DNA of 64,000 nucleotides from Hydractinia symbiolongicarpus (Eukaryota; Cnidaria; Hydrozoa; Anthoathecata; Hydractiniidae): positions 26,598,001 through 26,662,000 of the forward strand of contig NC_079884.1 in the NCBI RefSeq assembly GCF_029227915.1, given 5' to 3'. Positions within the stretch are counted from its first letter, which is position 1; every line of letters starts with the position of its first letter. Shown piece by piece: positions 35,201 through 45,400 of the stretch. The translations under genes were made by a program, and so were the position numbers. The notes below the pieces were generated by a model. The model saw only the letters and a program-made list of their open reading frames with translations. It was not told the DNA's origin and searched no databases.

Positions 35201-38200
35201 GAAATTAGCAAATTTTTTTGCTTCAATACCATTATTACATGACTTGTTAGAAATTTGAAATTTTTTTCTTGGCAACCGTTATAGCATATACATTCCTTTC
35301 TTTGAAACTTTTATAAATGAGTAAGTTTTAAGTACAAGGCCACTTCTTGCTTGAATTGTACTTGAATTTTTTCCCCTATGGTATTTATGGTAATTTTTTG
35401 AATTTTATTGTTAGGTGTTTGAGTCGTTGTCTGTTCAAGAGAATGAAATAGTCTGTGTTGAGTTAACAGCTAGATACAAGGTTAGCAGAACATTGTTTCT
35501 ATCATTATTTATACACTTGAAAACCATCCAAGATACAGTTCCATGTAATTTTACTTATATTTTAGGGAAACAAAGGCCATGCTGTGGTTTTCTTGGGTTC
35601 GGTTAAACATGAAGCTCTTCTGACAGTATACGATGCTAAGGTATAGGTTTAAAAACTGGTGTTGTTTTAAACACTGTGCTGGAGAGTTTTCATAAGCTAT
35701 TGTAAAAAGCTAAATCGTGTTTATTAAATTCTTTTTTTTAAGTTGTTATAGGCAATAACCTATTATTCTCCTTTATGTTAATATCATGATAGTTAATTTT
35801 GTACCCAGGTAATTTCCTGGAATAAGATAGTTACTTTAGAAACCAAAGCAAGAAGTTACTTCAAAAGCTGTAGCGGATAGTTCTTCAGTCAATTATAGTG
35901 GAGAGTTTGTTTGTATTTAATTCTTTTTTAGACATCTCTAGGGACTAAGATTTCACAAAAAATGTCTCTCAGTTGGATGACGGGTGTTAATGAACATTTT
36001 GAGTATATACGCATGCGTGGACCACATGGCAAGGGTTATGCAGAAATGAGAGTTGGTCTTTGTAGGGATGACTTAGTTGAACACAATACTATTAATAGAC
36101 ATCGTTCTCTCTCTGAGAATAAAGCAAGGTAATTATACATTTGTTTTTTCTCTTTCCACAGTGAATGTTCACATACTAGTGCTGTCAGACTGTTCCCCAA
36201 GTCAAGAGAGAATAAAACAAATTACCGAATTTGCAAAACGTTACAAAAGACGGTCAAAATGTGATCTTGTCAATTAAAAGAAATTGAAATTTCAACACAA
36301 TTTTAAAGACAACCTGAATCTTCACTTTAAAAACAATCCAAAGCAACCCTTGTATAAATGTTAGTACGTGTTTTTTATCACCCTAAGAGTGGCCAGACAG
36401 GATTCTGACATAGTGGATATTATAACCTGCACTTTTTCAGGAGTATTTGCATTTGAAAACTGCCCTATATTGTTTCGGAAGTTTAGCAAAATCAATTCTT
36501 CTTACTGCTGTTCTGTTCTAGCTCATGTAATTGTCAAATCGAAGAAAATGCTCAAATTTACGTTCCAACAACTACTCACCCAGATAGATGTCCGAAGTGT
36601 GATAGAAATTCCCCAAATGAAGGTAAGGTGATTAAGTGTGTCGGTTACATCTTCTTTTATAAACAATGCCAAACTTAAACATTTGCTTTATAAATTTCCA
36701 AAATTTTAAACAATTGTTAAACAATTAACCCAGGGTGAATGAGTGATAAACAATTTACCCAGGGCGAATGAGTGATAAAGGATATTATATGAACTTACCC
36801 GAATAAACAATTATAAATCAATTTTTAGAGGGTGATGTTTGAGACGATGTGCAAAAAAATCAATTATTAATAAAAAAAAGAGTAGTTGATGTGGCAAGAT
36901 GGATCAAAGTTTCTTACTAATGCCCATAATTTTTTTTCAGGCGCAGCAAAACTATGGTCAAACACAGTGAAATGGTTTCAACAAAAGTAAGATCTATTCA
37001 TTCTATGTATGCCAAATTAGGTACTGTCTAGCTATATGAGATAGCTGAGATTTACACGTTTGAGAATATTGTAATTAAGTTGAGAAGCAAAGAAAATTTG
37101 ACTTAGGTATAAATAGATCGATTTTCCCCTCCATTTTTTTGTTTGAAATTATTTTCTTAGTATTGATTTCTGCATCAGTAACATATCTTTCAACTTCGTC
37201 AATGTTAGCAAAAAAAATAGGTATTTTCTACACATTTTAAAAACCCTAAACTAAAGTGTGTGGAACATATTTCTCTGGATCTAATGCTTATGATTCACGT
37301 CCATATGTTTTTTTAATATAGAAAAAAATCTAGTATTCCAACCTTAAGTCCTCATTTGACTTACGTCACGTTACCGTGGAGTCGCATTATGAAGGGTAAG
37401 CTTTTTGTGTTTTCTTATACAGACAGTAAATTTTTGAGGTAGAATGTAGGTAGGGAATCTGAAGCAAGTATTGTTTGTCTAAAAATGTGTATGCTTGTTT
37501 ACAATCAGGCATTGGAATCACACACCTAAATTTTGCTTGTTTACGATCAAGCATTGGACTCACACACCAGAATTTATTTCTAAACTTCCCGCAACTACAA
37601 TAAAAAAATCTGGCTTTTTTTTATTTAGATGTTATACAGGTGAAACAAAAGCCTGTTTTTTTAAAAGAATCGAGACATTGATAGATCAATTATTATAATA
37701 TTATATTTTTAGAGATTTGTATATTTTTAAAAACTATTTCGTGGATCAAAATATCAGACATTGTAAATACATTGTTTAGTAAATATCAGTAATATTTGCG
37801 TATTTACGTTTTTTTATAAGAACACCAAACTTCGAAAAAGCCTTGTCACGTTCTTATTATTTTGCACCTATTGTCCTAATATTTCTTGAGAGTTTGTTGG
37901 ATTTCTTGATCAATGTTCTTCGATGTAAGATACGTGTAGGCCGAACATGTTCCTAAGTTGTTCTTAATTTCTAACAAATGAAATCCTTATGTTGTTATAA
38001 AAAAACCACGTATCACATCAAATAGAACTGTGATACAGTGCGTAGGTGAGATTTTACTCTTTGAGCGCACCAACTTAAATTTTCTGTGCAGTAACAAGCA
38101 ACTGTTTCTTTCAGGAAACATATTTTTGCAGTTTGGTTAATTATAAATTTGTAATGATTATTTTAATTTACATGTGGATTTTATTTTTGATAGAATTTTC

Positions 38201-41200
38201 AGTAATTTTAGGTTTTTTAGTATTAACTAGTTTTTGATCTATCATTTTCATCTAGAGTTTCTGTTGTGAAAAGATATAAACATCTTAATATTCACATAAT
38301 CCAACCTTATACGCCGCAACTTTATTTAAACAGAATTGTACGTATTACTCAATCTTATATTAGAATTACAACAAATTAAAAGCATATTGTTCTCTGTAGA
38401 TTTTGCGACACTTGAAGGGGTTTACTCTCGTAAAACACTCGCAGATTCATAAAAGCTGTGCCGTAACAAAGAAGACAATTAGTCAGTCAAATTCGCAAAT
38501 TTGACTTGCACTTCTTTTGCTCGAGTCGAAAAATTGGCGATACATCTTCGCCAAAGTTGGCGAAAATATGTTTGAACTTTGCCTGCTGATAGCTAAAATA
38601 AATTCTATAAGATGAGTGAAAAAAAATTTCATTGTCTCCCGAATTTTCGAAAATTTAACATATTTTTGTAGAAAATAAAGGGGACTCTATTCTCGTTTTT
38701 TATGTGAGGAGGTGATTCTGCAACTTGTGAGAAAAATACAGCAGCCACCGGTTCCGTGCTTTTTCTGCGACGGCGCAAAAGTGACGCGTAACTTAGTGCT
38801 AGTGTAGTCTGGTAGAGCGCGGAACCTAAATCGGTCTGCGTAGCTCAAAACGAGCATTAAATACTCTAGTATTCCCCATCTAAGCACGGCCTCTCCTGAA
38901 AATAATAGACAGGGTAATCCTTCGATATTTGTAAGGATAGTCAAGTAAAGTACGGACATCTATATCTTAGCTCAAGAGTTTTTTTTTTTTTTTAGCGCGT
39001 GTGAACTTTGATATAAAAATTAAATTAAAGATTAAAGTGCACCAACAAAAAAGCTCGAGATGAGCTATTTGCGCTTAGTATAATATGGACAAAGTGCATT
39101 AAGTTTTTAGGTTTTATTAGGCTTCGTTGCAGGATTTTGTGCTTTGTGTTGGACAGGGAGTATATAACTCGATAAAGAATAAATAGATAGAGGATGATTT
39201 TTCTCGTCCTGTAAAACAAGTATGATGTTAACACAATTTGTGATTTCTACTCGCTCCGGCCTATGTAATTTTATCTTTTAGCAGCATTTTACTTGTAATA
39301 TTCACAATTTAACAGCGAAATATTACTTATATTTTATCTTAGAAAACAACAACACCTTGTCTGTGCACCCTTGTGTCTGTCCTGCGGAGAAAATAGTTGC
39401 TTCTTAACTTTATTCGAGACCCTCGCAGAGCAATGTTATTACTTGAACAGGCGAACACAGATCCACGAAATACCGATGCCTAAAATATGTACCTAAAATA
39501 TGTAAGACGGGCGCATTCCCATGGATTTTTTACACCAGTTTATGGCTAATTTTTACCGCGCGCGCCGAGGGCTGAGACACCAGGGGGACAGATTTTCATG
39601 AAAACGTGGGTGGACGAATGCAGGTCATTTTTATATGTTGCTTTACCCACATTGATAAAAGTAAAATAGACTGGCCACAAACTTTTTTTTATTTTGTTTT
39701 AAAACATTTTAACCTTTTTAAGTATAGTAAGGAAACTAAATAGATAACATTCTGCCTATTAAATTTCTTATGGGGATTGTTTATATGAGCAAGTAAGTAT
39801 TTTTTTCTTTTCTTCTAGCCAGCTATAGCAGGCTATTTTTTAGGCAGCACTGTATGACTCAATGGCTTAGCTAGATGTAACAAAGACGATTTTTCATTAA
39901 AATTAACAGGACTCAACCCTTCAGCAAACTAAAAACATATATACAACAGGAAAAACGGCTAAACGTTCAGGATCTTGCAATCACGGTATAGCTAGCTAGC
40001 TATATGTACCACTTGACGTGAGAGATCAGAAACTTGGTCTTTGGTTGGCAGTCTACATCGTGTAGAACAATGAGTTTAATTCTGTAAATTACTGTAAATT
40101 ATTCCTTGCAAAACATATCCATATCCAAGACATTCTCCAGTCAGAATGTCACGTGGTACCACTTTTGGTTGAGGGAAAACACAGACTTTTCATGGTTAAA
40201 CTCTCACAGAAAAAGCTTTAAGTAAACAAGAACTACAAGTATCTGAATTAAATTAAAGCTAAATTAACAAAAAATCACCTAAAACTACATGAAAAATCCG
40301 TCCCCTATTTATAAAACCCTAGCCGTCTAAATGTCATGTTTTCCCTCTAATCATTATGGCCACCCTTAAAAATGTGGACCTGTAGTTGGTTTAAAAGTAT
40401 CATACCAACCTCAACATGAATTTCGAAATTAGGACACCATCTCCAATTTCCCAGTAAGGCAAGTTGGACTTTGAACCCTCTATTCTCGGTAGTGAAAAAT
40501 ACAAAGGGTGCTAAAAAAGAGAGGCTATTTTTGAGATATTTATCACCTATCCTGGTACGTTTTCATTTACACACATAACAAAATAGGGCGATATTTAAGC
40601 TTCAAAGTGACTTGTTCTTTTTAATCTAGAACGAAATACTGCGACATTAAAATTTCATATATAACATCATGTTTCCAAAATTATATAACCAAAATACGGT
40701 GATATTTAAGCTTAGAAAGAACATGTTCTTGTCATTTTAAAACGAAATATGGCCAGTTTTACGAAAAAATTTTTTATGTTTAAAAAGTATAATTGGTTTT
40801 TAATTGGTTCACAATCATTTCAAAATTCCTTTTTATAATACATCATTAACACCTGTACATTGTATCACAAATGATATTTTGACAATTGTATTAAAGGTTA
40901 ACTCCCTTGAAAAATCAAGTTGAGCTCATATGAAAGAGCTTAAAAGGTTGTCTAGGAATTTAAATATTTTTTTTTAAAATTCTTTAGAATTTGGACTAAG
41001 AAGATTTACTAATTATGCATGAGTATGCTCGGCAAGGGTGTTAATTTAACATTTTTGAAAAGCCATATAGAGTTAAAAATGTTTTCTGGCCGTTCACTTT
41101 GACGAGTTTTGAACATTTTACATAATTTTTTTTATTTAGTTACCATAATTATGCTCAACGACATCACAATTTCACGTAATTAGCGCTACTTTTAAGACAA

Positions 41201-41930
41201 ATATCTCAAGAACGGACAAAGATTTTTCCAAAAAATAAAAAAAATTTTAGACAACTTTCAAAGATCTTTTATATGAGCTCAACTTGATTTTTTAGCGAGA
41301 GACAACATTTAAATTTTCATTAGTTTTTCTAAATCGTTTCAAAATCGTTTCACAATAGTTTCAAAATTGTTTCATTTTTCTTAGTCTGTTATAAAATCGT
41401 TTTGTGAACAAATATGAAACATTTAATTTGTTTCATAATACGATTATGAAATGATGTAAAGAAAATATTGAAACGATTTCCATACGATGAAAATCCTATC
41501 AGTTCGTATCAAAAATGAAACTGTCTTGGAGACGATCCCATAATGGATTTTTCTATCATGTAGCATTTTGACAAATATCTACTGTGATTGCGGGATCCTG
41601 CATTTAGTGGTTTTTTCTTACATTTTTGATGTTTGAAAGTCAGATATAAAATCTGAGCAATTTTGTTACTGAAGAACTAAACTGCTTCGCTAAAACACAC
41701 TAAAAGGATTATATAATACATTTTTTATATCTACTCACTTGCATATCATATCCATTTCTGTGTTAACATTTATAAAATATTAATATAATCATTTGACAGA
41801 GGAATGAAACTTGTTCTAAAAAATAGTATGGTTTTCTATTTTCTGATTTGTAGCTAAGGAGATATTGCATAGGAGACTTCTGTCACCTGGATGTAACAAC
41901 ATCGAAAACGGTAAAGTAACAAGTAAGTAA
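29205..41930 (+). CDS. KIAA0930: KIAA0930 (C22orf9) homologue
   Basis: Conserved animal protein of poorly known function. Thirteen exons with continuous phase: 29205-29334, 32912-33087, 33472-33509, 33618-33756, 34778-34806, 34936-35008, 35415-35480, 35566-35640, 35932-36128, 36522-36622, 36941-36986, 37322-37395, 41854-41930 (TAA at the end). They encode 406 residues, against 404 in the human protein as I remember it. Recognisable blocks: DDMLFYVQNK, GDPHINWEESVYLNMIMHDL, MDSKGESSDLSYPNIFFIID, ENEIVCVELTA, SQKMSLSWMTG, EYIRMRGPHGKGYAEM and LTYVTLPWSRIM. The start at 29205 is the only in-frame ATG after an upstream stop. Exon 1 is the least certain: it rests on phase and total length, not on strong similarity. 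Exon 5 is a 29-base microexon. The last intron is 4.5 kb and full of repeats. The stop codon overlaps a GTAAGT donor sequence, and GCC1 begins 495 bases later. Confidence 0.92.
29792..30131. mobile_element. MITE, family B, copy 1
   Basis: A 340-bp element in KIAA0930 intron 1. Terminal inverted repeats: left AGGGTTCCGATAAGCCGCAT, right GCGGCTTATCGGCACCCT. The interior is rich in GCCCGAA/TTCGGGC words placed symmetrically. No coding capacity. The ends resemble those of 50793-51145. Confidence 0.8.
30491..30840 (-). CDS. Possible small two-exon gene, antisense within KIAA0930 intron 1 (hypothetical)
   Basis: Exon 1 30840-30697 starts MACCVIISDWQPS and includes FKGKGDALERGIIIECSKV; it ends at CAG before a GTTTGT donor. 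Exon 2 30541-30491 follows a TTTAAAG acceptor in matching phase and ends LDSLRKSI then stop, giving 64 residues. The amino acid pattern (G-x-G-x-A followed by an amphipathic helix) looks coding and vaguely recalls small Alba-like proteins, but I cannot assign a family. It could also be an unrelated remnant. Confidence 0.3.
31257..31385. repeat. Repeats of CCTGAGCGTCAGGCGCAT
   Basis: The word CTGAGCGTCA occurs four times with spacers that are themselves related (GGTGCATGAGA, GGCGCATCGAC, GGCACATG). It lies inside KIAA0930 intron 1, with no frame retained. Confidence 0.75.
31390..32905. other. Rest of KIAA0930 intron 1, no exon seen
   Basis: Non-coding AT-rich intron. A dispersed-repeat tract (TTTGCCTGTTACGGACAGAG then TTATTATAAGAG) lies at about 32775-32830 and resembles 52085-52130. 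No other exon was recognised. Confidence 0.4.
33174..33342 (+). mobile_element. SINE fragment, copy 3
   Basis: Matches the body of the SINE at 50394-50700: ATAGCCCTGGGTTAACC, then GTTGCAGGGAGTTTTCTGG, then TAAAATGAGCATTAAAGACT, then GGAACTCCCAATCTAAACCA. The tRNA-like head and 3' tail are missing. It lies in KIAA0930 intron 2, same orientation as the gene. Confidence 0.7.
34330..34515. repeat. Tandem repeat, about 60-65 bp, three copies
   Basis: AATGCTGTATTTTGATCTACAA / AAATGCTGTATTTTGTTCTAAA / AATGACTGTGTTTTGTTCTAAA, each followed by an ATCA(C/A)ACGTGATTATAT-like block. It is in KIAA0930 intron 4, just before the 29-base microexon. Confidence 0.75.
36721..36780. repeat. 30-bp duplication
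   Basis: ACAATTAACCCAGGGTGAAT plus GAGTGATAA, repeated once with few changes, in a KIAA0930 intron. Confidence 0.7.
37492..37575. repeat. 41-bp duplication
   Basis: TGCTTGTTTACAATCAGGCA followed by TTGGAATCACACACC, repeated once. At the start of the last KIAA0930 intron. The open frame across it is a by-product of the duplication. Confidence 0.7.
38773..38963 (+). mobile_element. SINE fragment, copy 2
   Basis: Aligns with the 3' two thirds of the SINE at 50394-50700: GGCGCA start, GTCTGGTAGAGCGC, ACGAGCATTAAATACTCTAG, AAAATAATAGACAGGGTAAT and AGTACGGACATCTAT. In the last KIAA0930 intron, same orientation as the gene. Confidence 0.8.
40575..40756. repeat. Direct repeat, about 70 bp twice
   Basis: ATAACAAAATAGGGCGATAT...AACGAAATACTGCG at 40575-40644 and ATAACCAAAATACGGTGATA...AACGAAATATGGCC at about 40684-40754. 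In the last KIAA0930 intron. Confidence 0.65.
40898..41308. mobile_element. Inverted-repeat element (probable MITE), about 410 bp
   Basis: Left arm about 40898-40956 and right arm about 41250-41308 are near-perfect inverted copies, centred on AAAAATCAAGTTGAGCTCAT and its complement. No coding content between. In the last KIAA0930 intron. Immediately downstream (41325-41500) lies a cluster of short AAATCGTTTC/GAAACGATTT words in both orientations. Confidence 0.7.
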
Positions 41931-42425
41931 GCATTACAAAATTTTGACTCCTTGCCATTCACATATCTAGCACATCATGTACATATTTCTCTTTGAAGCT
42001 AAAAAATGATCATAATGAACTAAGCAACTTCTTACATCAGAATCCCTGTTTTTTGTAATTGTTTAATTGGGAAGGAGAATATAAGTTCTTTTTAGCAAAT
42101 GTTATAATTTTATGTCATTTCATAACAACTCTCCCAAATCCTCATGTTGTAACTATAAACCTATAAATACAGTTGATTTTCTTATCACTTCGAATCATCT
42201 TTGCTAATACTATGAAAGCTAAAAAAGATTTTTACAAAAACTAAAAGATTCCTATACAACTACAAGTGAAAAATTTTTTTAAATCGAAATTGTTGCTTGA
42301 CATTTTGAGGTCTTATTGAGGTTAAATGTTACCTGGAAGTTTTCCTTTTCAAATCTACTTTTGTGAGTGTTGACTTTACACAATATCCTCGAATACTATA
42401 ATATTTATTTTTTTACTTTAGTCTG

Positions 42426-45400
42426 ATGGATAAATATACTTATGAAGAATTGTTACACCATTGTGAAAAATTAACCAGAAAACTCTCTCGCTATGAAACA
42501 CGTTTTTCAGGTAAATATGTCCTTAAAATCTACTTAACACTTTTGTGAAGGATTTTTGAATTTTGGCCATCTGTCACATCAACATTAATGGATCTGAACA
42601 TATTGGAAAAGTAAATTAAAATTGAAGAAAAGTAAATTTTCTCTCCAATCTGGAGAGAAATACTTCTCTTTTGAATGGGTCTTCATTTCAATGTGGTCAC
42701 TAACTAATGGCTAAAAATTTGCTTTCCTTATTGTAACCTTACTTTCTACATACTGTGAATGACGGAACAAGCACCCCCTGCTGAATAACTGCCCCCTGCT
42801 AGAATAACCCTCCCCCCTAAGAGGCATTTTTTCAATAAGCGCCCCTGATTGAATAACCAACCCCCCCCCCCTCCTATAGCCAGAGGGGGTCCTTATTTCA
42901 ACATACCGGGGCGCTTATTTGGAACAAGGCATAGAAAGTAAAGATTCAGACCAGGAAGACAAATACGAAAACATTAAGATAGATTTACGGTATAAATGCT
43001 GTTTAGAGTAAAGGGTTAAGTAATTCTTTGCGCTCATATGACAGTGTTTCCATATACCTTAAATTATGTGTTGTGTTTGTTTCCAGCACTGGTTGAAGCC
43101 TATAAAAATTTACTTGAAGAGAAGCAAGTTCTTGAAACAACTTTAAAAACTTTATCATCAAAACCTCAAAAGAAAACTGCTGTTAGTCAAAACAAAGAAA
43201 CATCTGAAAGCAGTAAAGTTAAAAGTGATCCACTAGGTGCATTACAAGAAAATTTTGACACCTCTACTGAAAGTATATCAAAGTGAGTAAACATTTTTTT
43301 AGCATCTTAAATAAGCGAATTTTTGAAGTAAAGTTTTCCTAGGTAAAATTTGTGAAGTAAAATTTAGCTACCGTTATAAATAATAACAATAATTTGATTA
43401 ATTTATCAGTGTTTACAACGTGGAACTAACCAAAACATTGAACCAACCAAAACATTGAACCAACAAAACATTGAACCAAGAAATTGTTTTTTTTTTGTAA
43501 CCATATTTAACTGTCTTCATTTTGTTAGTGAGACTCAAGAAACTGATAAAGACACTGAATGCTCCCAGGATGAATTAATAAAGTCGTTAGAAGAAAAAGT
43601 CACTGCCCTAAGTACAGCATTGCAATCTATGGCGGAAGGAAAAAATAAAATGGAAATTGTATATCAAGCTGACAAGAAGGCTATGCTAGTAAGAGCTCAA
43701 AAATAGTCCATGTATTTTATTGACGTGCAACAGTAAAACTTTTATAAATCTTTGATTTTTATTAAGGCGGAGCATAAAGCACAAATTGCAAAACTAGAAG
43801 AGGAGAACACACATGCAGTGAAGTTACAAAATGAAGTAAGTCTGTGTATGCGATATCTTTCGTAGAAGAAATATGTTTTGAGTCAACTTAACGTATTAAA
43901 CCTACAAGAGTCTACAAAATATATTGAGACAGGGCGGCAAGTTTTTCCCCCCAAGTAGTTATTTTTCTTTACTAGGTTCACACAATTTAAACTTGTCAAT
44001 GTTCACAGCGGATTTAGGATTTAGGATCTTATCTGATCTCAACTACGAAAATGTGGTAATTGTTGATTAGCATCAATGTGGCTGTTTTTCTCCATTTCCA
44101 GGGTTGCTTGACCCTTATGGGCATGGACGGATTATTCCGTAAAGCGGACATACTATGAAGTGCGACTTGTGCAATTTAAATGCTGCTTATCAAACTGGGC
44201 ATCTGAAAAAGTAGCAAACTTCACGAGTTGATGCCTTTTGACAACTTTTGTTCAAAAGAGTGCCATTGTCTCAATACTTTTGTAAAAAGTTGTAGAAGAT
44301 TGGCAACAATGATTGTCATTGTTTCTGCAAACCTTAAGCGATCAGAACAATGATTCGTTTTCCATAACATTAGGTATTTCCAGCCCTGATAGTCCTTAAA
44401 TTTCTTTTGTCTCAGCTACATCAATATCTTATTCCATTTAGATAAGAGGGAAGTTGTGTCAAGAACAAAGTGATCGAGAAAGTGAAGAGAAAAACTATGC
44501 ATCCATGATGAAAGAATTACAAGAGTTGGTAGCAGCAGAAAGATTGGAAAAGAATGAGTTAAAAACCCAACTGACGGAAGTAAGATAAAGGTTTTATTAG
44601 TGGACTGTCGATGTTTGACATTAACATTAGAATAGAACTCACTCTTCCGACACGATAAATAGAACAAAGCTACGTATCCTGGGTACTTTTACTGTTTAAG
44701 TTTTTTTTGATCTTCTGTTTAAAAGGATGATTTTGCGCATTTTTACCAGCTTTATTGCTCTTTAAAAGCAACATCACAAGCAACACTCGTTTAGTTGCCC
44801 ATCAACGAAATCTGAAACGGTTAATTGAATTTGAAAAGGAATCGACAACATTAAGCGGAATTGTTACTGAGAAACATTTGAAGACGTTTTTATCTTTATC
44901 ATAAAAATCTTGTTATTACGCATTCCACATTTGGTTGGCATGCGAAGCAGAATAGTTACTTTTTTTCGTGCTTAAGTGTTGATGTAATTCTAAATGTTTT
45001 ATATCAATCTGCGATAGATATTTCTGGCAACTTTATATCTGTACCTTTGCTTGCATCAGTAAGTATTCTTCCATATGCAGTATTAAACGGTTCAGTTATG
45101 ATTACTTTTAGAGGGAATTGATAATATCAAACTTATCTGAGAAGCAACATCAAGATTATCAGGATTCGATTCAACAACTTACCGACGAGCTAGATCTCTT
45201 AAAACTTAAACATTCAGAAGAAGATGAGAAGAGGCCTGAGAATATCATCAAAGGTCTCGCTGACCAAGTGGAACAGATAAAAATCGGACATGTTAGTAAC
45301 CTTGAAATTGAACAAACGCGGGCAAAGCATGCTGAAGAAATTTTAAAGTCGACTCAAGAACACGAAGAACAGAGGATTGCCGAGCTCGGTAGGTTGAGAG

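Noticed and set aside
41931-42421. Independent GCC1 promoter between the two genes
   Set aside because: No TATA box or other recognisable element was seen, but this is only absence of evidence; kept as the alternative to a shared transcript.
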